This document shows positions 59,851-64,000 of a stretch of 64,000 bases of DNA, one piece after another. The notes under the pieces are model-generated. The model was given only the letters and a program-made list of their open reading frames with translations. It ran no database searches and was not told the DNA's origin. This DNA is from Blastomyces gilchristii SLH14081 (taxonomy: Eukaryota > Ascomycota > Eurotiomycetes > Onygenales > Ajellomycetaceae). Made by a program: the position numbers and the translations under genes. Each line of letters starts with the position of its first letter. Positions within the stretch are counted from its first letter, which is position 1. The DNA lies in contig NW_003101651.1 in NCBI RefSeq assembly GCF_000003855.2, positions 118,944-182,943 on the forward strand, in the 5' to 3' direction.

Positions 59851-60108
59851 TGTAAGAAATCTCACTTCTTACAGATTCTTTATCTCTATTTCTATCTCTT
59901 GTATAATTAATAGAGCTAGCGGCCCTTGACTACATACAACTATATAGACTGAAGTTCACAAATACTATTTATAACTCAGCTTGAATACTATTATACATTT
60001 AATCTCTACATTTTATCTTTCTACTGTGAATACTTCTAGTAGTTAATAGTACATATCACACTAAGCTGCAAACACCTGAATAATCACCTGTGAGTACTTA
60101 TTCTTACA
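59851..60108 (+). repeat. Gyp3-c 3' LTR
   Basis: Inner start mutated (tctcacttcttacagattc). Outer end less mutated (cacctgaataatcacctgtgagtac). Confidence 0.94.
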
Positions 60109-60113
60109 CTTAT

Positions 60114-61731
60114 TCAATAGATCATTGAGTGTCTTTTGAAGAAGAAGAAGTTTATCTCAGAACATGTTATAAAGAGAGTCTCATAATAATTCAGAGTTCT
60201 TATTATTCTTTTTCTCTAACTTGATACTATGATTCACTTCAGAACCTCATAAGAAAGATATATTTATAATATTATCTTGTTAAAAGACATCTAGATATTC
60301 ATGATATTATTGAGAGAGTTTTGTACAAGAATTTGTTATTATAACACAGAATAACTTTTCTAGAGTCTTTTTAATATTGATCAGACTGACAGAATAGATT
60401 GACACATGATTCTGCTATTAATGAACTTGTCAGTGACTCTGTCAGTGATTTTAATAATAGAATACGCTGAAGGTTATGACATCTTACAACTGAAGATTTT
60501 ATTATTACATAGTAGTATAGACCGCTGTCTATCATGACTTTCATATTATACATATTATCAATCACAGTAGATACAAGAATCACATTCATTATCATCTTCT
60601 CTTCAAATTATTGTTATTCAACCTCTTCAAGCTTCTGTTTATAAATTTGAACAGAAGTTAATCTTTTTCCTGTTTCATCAGAGCATTCTCATAGTTATCT
60701 TCTGAATCTTTCTCTAATGTAATGTGGTTGATGCGGACAGGCGCTGATTCATTCTTTGAACAAGGAGATACATAGATTGATTAGTAGTTAAAAGTAATGT
60801 GTTCTGATTAGTTACAGTTGATGCACACTTCATATTAATATTGATTGATGACTTCTTCAGAAGTGATCTCAGAGACTTAAAAGCCTGTTTAAATGATGAA
60901 AACTCTTGCTTATGTATAGATATTTGAATCTATTCAGTTCATAACATCTGCATTATTGTTATTCTTCAGTGCAGATGTATGAGTGACTGAGATGTAATAT
61001 CTTCTATCACTGTTCTATATACTCTTGAGCTTGATAAGATGATCATTCAATATTTGAAGCTGTGTGTAGAAGTTTTCATAAGTCTGATCTTTGTCTACAC
61101 TTATAAGAGTCTGTAAGAGTTTAAAAGTCAATGTCTTCTTAAGCATGCTAATCTTTATTTAATTCTCTTAAGATTGATCACCTACTTCTAGAATCTTGAT
61201 ATTGAAGTCAGAGATAAATGTTGTAAAAGAAGTATTTCTCTGTCAGATACTCTGTAGTCAATCTAATACTTTCTGTTATATGACAGTGTCTTGAAACAGA
61301 ATATTAAGATATTTCATAATATTGTCAGATATTTACAATACTGATTCATATACTTTCATTCATGAGTAAAATTTCTGTTTCATACAATCTTTCAATCATT
61401 CATTGATATATTAATCTTGATTAATTAGTAAACTGATAGTATCTTCATCTACACTCAGTTTTATAAGCATTTTCATTCTTTATAATGAGTAGAGAGTGAG
61501 ATTAGAAGTATTAAAATATACAGAAGTATCTAAGCATTTCTTCAGTGCTTTTATATTCAATTCTGTAGATATTGAAATTACATGAGTTAATCATTGAATC
61601 TCTTTGTATTGAAGTTGTTAAGTTGCATGCATATCAGCTATTTATTATTATTGTAATTTCAACATTGCTCAGAGTCACTGTGACATCATATTTATATTCA
61701 CATTTAAGAGTTTCATATTATTATTAGACAT
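60114..61731 (-). pseudogene. Gyp1-b gag and protease (broken, about 311-bp deletion)
   Basis: Gag starts at ATG 61731 (MSNNN). The protease motif KVMIDSGLYYYVIIKSSVVR keeps Asp-Ser-Gly and lies within an open stretch 60371-60595. Directly after it, sequence corresponding to Gyp1-a about 4675-4986 is missing. The deletion ends share ttattaaaa, so it probably arose between short direct repeats. The frame then runs into the RT linker and the Gyp3-c insertion. Confidence 0.78.
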
Positions 61732-62041
61732 GATTATATTAATTATTAAATGTGTAATTGTATAAATCTCTCATACATCTGAGTATTAGAACTCTTGAGT
61801 CTTTTACTGACATTCTTTTTATAAAATCTTACTCTCTTTGTAAGATGTTGTTGCAGAGTCAGAATAACTGATAAGTAAGCTTCTATCTGAGAACTCAGTG
61901 TTCACTTAACTGTTTGACTGCTTCTCTATTTCTTATGCATTATTACACATTCAGATATTTCTCAATAAATAATCATTTCTAATGAGAAGATGATGCATGA
62001 ATAATCATTTTCTAATAAGAAGATAATCAATGTTTTTCTAG
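61732..62041 (-). other. Gyp1-b leader with candidate self-priming site
   Basis: Untranslated leader between the 5' LTR and gag. At 62029-62039 the plus strand reads AATGTTTTTCT, so the element RNA has AGAAAAACATT 2 nt after the LTR. This is complementary to the LTR segment at 62100-62110. No ORF. Confidence 0.6.
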
Positions 62042-62372
62042 TATAAGAGGCCTACACTGAATAGATCAGTATAATATTGATAGATCTTATATAATAAAGA
62101 GAAAAACATTAAAGAAGAAAAAGAAAGAGAAAGTGTAGAAATCAGTGATCAGAGTGAATATTTATACACATATATAATAATGTATGCAGTGAAGCTTCAG
62201 AGCAGAAGAATCTATACATATTTATAACAGCTAAGAATCAGTGATTGAGAATGACTGAGAATCAGAGTATATATATTTAATAGTGAAACAGAAGAATCTA
62301 TGAAGTGAAGTGAAAGAATCTATGAAGTGTAATGAAATAGTCTATATAATTAATCAGACGCAGCCTGTTATA
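62042..62372 (-). repeat. Gyp1-b 5' LTR
   Basis: Plus strand starts TATAAGAGGCC (ancestral TGTAAGAGG) and ends GCAGCCTGTTATA. The tacag duplication follows at 62373-62377. Confidence 0.92.
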
Positions 62373-63522
62373 TACAGTGAATGTACTTTTATATAGTTAT
62401 ACTTTTATTCTCATCTTTATTCTTATTCTTTTTTACAGTTATAGAATCAGTCTGAGACTGCTTTTTCTACTTAGTAATAATCTTCTTAAATATACAATTA
62501 ATCAGTTACTTTATTAAATTATTAATATTAATATTAATAATAAGTTCTTAATCAGTGAAGAAAAACTTATTTAAATATATTTTAATAAATAATTCTTGAT
62601 AATCTTACAGATTGTTGAGAAAAAGATTATAATATACATCTTTAATACTTTAACAGAGCTTCTTATATCAGATAATAAGATAGTAAAAATATCTCTGAAA
62701 AGTAAGATAATTACTATTCTTAACTTATAATTTTATTAATTTCTTAAAGATATTAACTTGTTCTTCAGTCAGTAATCTTATATATTTAATATTAATCTTA
62801 TCTCACAGAGCTGCAGTATTATCAGCTTTTAAAATTTTAATAGTAATTTAAATATTTTTAATAAGACTTAATAGTATACATCTATATAGAGACTTAGAAT
62901 GAATCTTTCACTTCTCAGAGTTAATATAATATATAAAAGAGAATTCTTATTAAATTCTTAATAGAATGTTAGTTTTATTAATAACTTCTATATCAGTTAA
63001 TATATTAATATATCAGACTTTATAATTAGAGTTATTAAATATAATCACTGATTTAATATCTAGTATATATTTAACTTTCTTCTGATATTTCTATAACTTA
63101 TTTCTTATAGTATCTCTTTATACAGAGATAGATATAGTAAGATATTAAGTGATTTCAGTTATAGTTATTTAATTCTGTAGTATTATTTATATAAGATTCA
63201 TAAGATTATCTGTGATATAATAGATAGATTAATTCAGATCATCATTAAAAGTTAGTATTTCAGAGATAAGAGATAATGAAGAATTTAATAAATTAAAATA
63301 AACAGATTCTGTAGATGAATATTAACTCTGTTTTTCTTTATTCTGAAGTTTCTCTGTTATCTCATTATTAAATTTCATACTCTGATAAAAACTGATCTCA
63401 GTCTTATCTTGTAAGTCAGGAGTCTTCTTATAATAAGTGATTATTCTATCAATGAGTCATCTAGTGAAGTGTATAATTCTGAACCTTGAGCTGAACTCTG
63501 AAGTAACAGGTGTATCACTCAT
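62373..63522 (-). pseudogene. Cop1 gag (copia, broken)
   Basis: First coding segment of Cop1. ATG at 63522 opens MSDTPVTSEFSSRFRIIHF. The body is heavily mutated. Recognisable pieces are KADNTAAL (about 62805), RLLTEEQVNIFKKLIKL (about 62735-62780) and a Lys-rich end (KKNKNKDENKS, about 62405-62440). It runs into the CCHC knuckle split by Gyp1-b (8930-8956). The order gag - knuckle - protease - GAG-pre-integrase - integrase across three separated segments shows they are one Ty1/copia element. Confidence 0.7.
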
Positions 63523-63563
63523 GTCAAGGTGACTCTGCTTCTTCTAGATATATAAAAAAAAAG

Positions 63564-63719
63564 TGATATTCTCCACAATAAAGAACACACTTTCTCAAAA
63601 AATATAAAGTATATGAATCTGCTGATCAGCAGATTCAGGGAAAATGAAATATCTCTAATAAAGAGTGAGAGTCTTTTCAAAAAAGATGAACTATCCTTGT
63701 CAAAAATGTTGGTACAACA
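63564..63719 (-). repeat. Cop1 5' LTR (tentative)
   Basis: Plus strand tgatattctccaca ... ttggtacaaca, that is on the minus strand TGTTGTACCAAC ... TGTGGAGAATATCA. The TG...CA ends, about 156 bp length and position before gag fit a copia LTR. The RIP-like mutation stops at 63719/63720. The matching 3' LTR lies outside the window, so borders are unconfirmed. No clear tRNA primer site was seen. Confidence 0.42.
63615..63636. repeat. 22-bp perfect palindrome
   Basis: Each half reads GAATCTGCTGA on its own strand, with no spacer. It lies inside the tentative Cop1 LTR. Confidence 0.85.
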
Positions 63720-64000
63720 TTCTAAAAAGAAAAACGTGCCATCCGGGCGATAACCTGTAGGCTACTGGGACAAAAGAGCTCGATCACCACCAGCGCACTG
63801 CTGGTAGAAGGGCCGACCAACCGCGGGACCCCCAACACATATTTCAAGCAATCTCACCCGTCGATTACTAAGCACACCATTTTCCCCAAGATTTTTATCA
63901 TCAACTCGATTGCAATAATATCGAGATAAGAAATATTCCGCCTTCTCTTTCGTTCATTACCAACTCGTCTCTTTTGCCTTTTTGTCTTTCATCCATGCGA
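63720..64000. other. Unmutated chromosomal flank, possible gene 5' region
   Basis: Base composition changes abruptly: CpG, CpC and GpG are common. Contains a small hairpin ACCAGC-gcact-GCTGGT (63789-63805). The last roughly 60 bases are C/T-rich (ttctctttcgttcattacc...ttgtctttcatcc), typical of sequence before fungal start codons, and are followed by an ATG at 63995 that could open a gene to the right. Nothing coding is recognised inside the window. Confidence 0.4.

Larger units (their letters stand above)
52343..60108 (+). mobile_element. Gyp3-c, full-length Ty3/gypsy chromovirus split by MITE-c
   Basis: Plus-strand copy of the Gyp3 family. LTRs 52343-52600 and 59851-60108 (258 bp), TSD cttat (52338-52342 and 60109-60113). 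MITE-c lies at 56887-57392. Net length without the MITE is about 7.25 kb, as in Gyp3-a and Gyp3-b. It is the most heavily mutated of the three. Confidence 0.94.
8957..62372 (-). mobile_element. Gyp1-b, Ty3/gypsy chromovirus split by 3 later insertions
   Basis: Minus-strand element with LTRs at 8957-9287 and 62042-62372 (331 bp each) and a tacag target duplication (8952-8956 and 62373-62377). Its own sequence is 8957-10284, 18618-19242, 51122-52342 and 60114-62372. The breaks are MITE-b, LINE-b and Gyp3-c, each with its own duplication, and across each break the two ends line up with Gyp1-a without a gap. Net length is about 5.43 kb. That is shorter than Gyp1-a because of a deletion of about 311 bp after the protease motif. 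Confidence 0.9.

Noticed and set aside
51116..62372. A third, separate Gyp1 copy truncated by the LINE
   Set aside because: Its left end meets the right end of the copy at 8957-19242 at the same element position. The outer LTRs share TSD tacag and the LINE has its own 11-bp duplication, so both pieces are one element.
1..64000. CRISPR arrays, rRNA genes, bacterial operons or centromeric satellite
   Set aside because: No regularly spaced repeats, no rRNA sequence, no higher-order satellite. All repeated sequence is explained by named elements.

Overview
This window is fungal nuclear DNA, almost certainly from a filamentous fungus. It is an AT-rich, gene-poor block made of transposable elements damaged by a RIP-like C-to-T process. 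The evidence is a Tad-like LINE, a tRNA-derived SINE, a hAT-type MITE, one Ty1/copia element and four Ty3/gypsy families. Every coding frame is riddled with transition-type stops (Trp codons read TGA, Gln codons read TAG/TAA). No intact host gene was found. Names such as Gyp1 or Cop1 are local working labels. Family calls rest on motifs read by eye; no database search was possible.

Layout: almost everything is one nested structure that can be resolved by target-site duplications (TSDs). Outermost is Cop1 (copia, minus strand), from left of base 1594 to about 63719. It contains Gyp1-a (2219-8483, TSD ttcaa) and Gyp1-b (8957-62372, TSD tacag). Gyp1-b contains three insertions: MITE-b (10285-18609), LINE-b (19243-51110) and Gyp3-c (52343-60108). 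MITE-b is split by Gyp2 (10517-18330, TSD gttac). LINE-b carries SINE1 (20144-43389) and a 5'-truncated LINE-c (43687-44538). SINE1 is split by Gyp4 (20516-43383). Gyp4 is split by Gyp3-a (22088-29336, TSD catag) and Gyp3-b (31794-39038, TSD actag). MITE-a (3016-3521) sits in Gyp1-a and MITE-c (56887-57392) in Gyp3-c. The deepest path is Cop1 > Gyp1-b > LINE-b > SINE1 > Gyp4 > Gyp3. LINE-a (1-1593) is cut by the window start. Bases 63720-64000 look like unmutated chromosome flank.

How the parts fit: Gyp1, Gyp2 and Gyp3 keep recognisable chromodomains after integrase, which in known chromoviruses bias insertion toward heterochromatin; that would explain repeated insertion into the same block. 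Gyp1 has an 11-nt match between its LTR and the sequence just after the 5' LTR that covaries between copies, suggesting Tf1-like self-priming. SINE1 and the LINE share an (AAT)n 3' tail, suggesting the LINE mobilised the SINE.

The damage is unusual in two ways. By LTR-to-LTR comparison it hits mainly CpG and CpC rather than the classical CpA. It also fades at the outer edges of elements: identical LTR sequence is spared at an outer edge and mutated at an inner edge. One 100-N assembly gap lies at 49169-49268.
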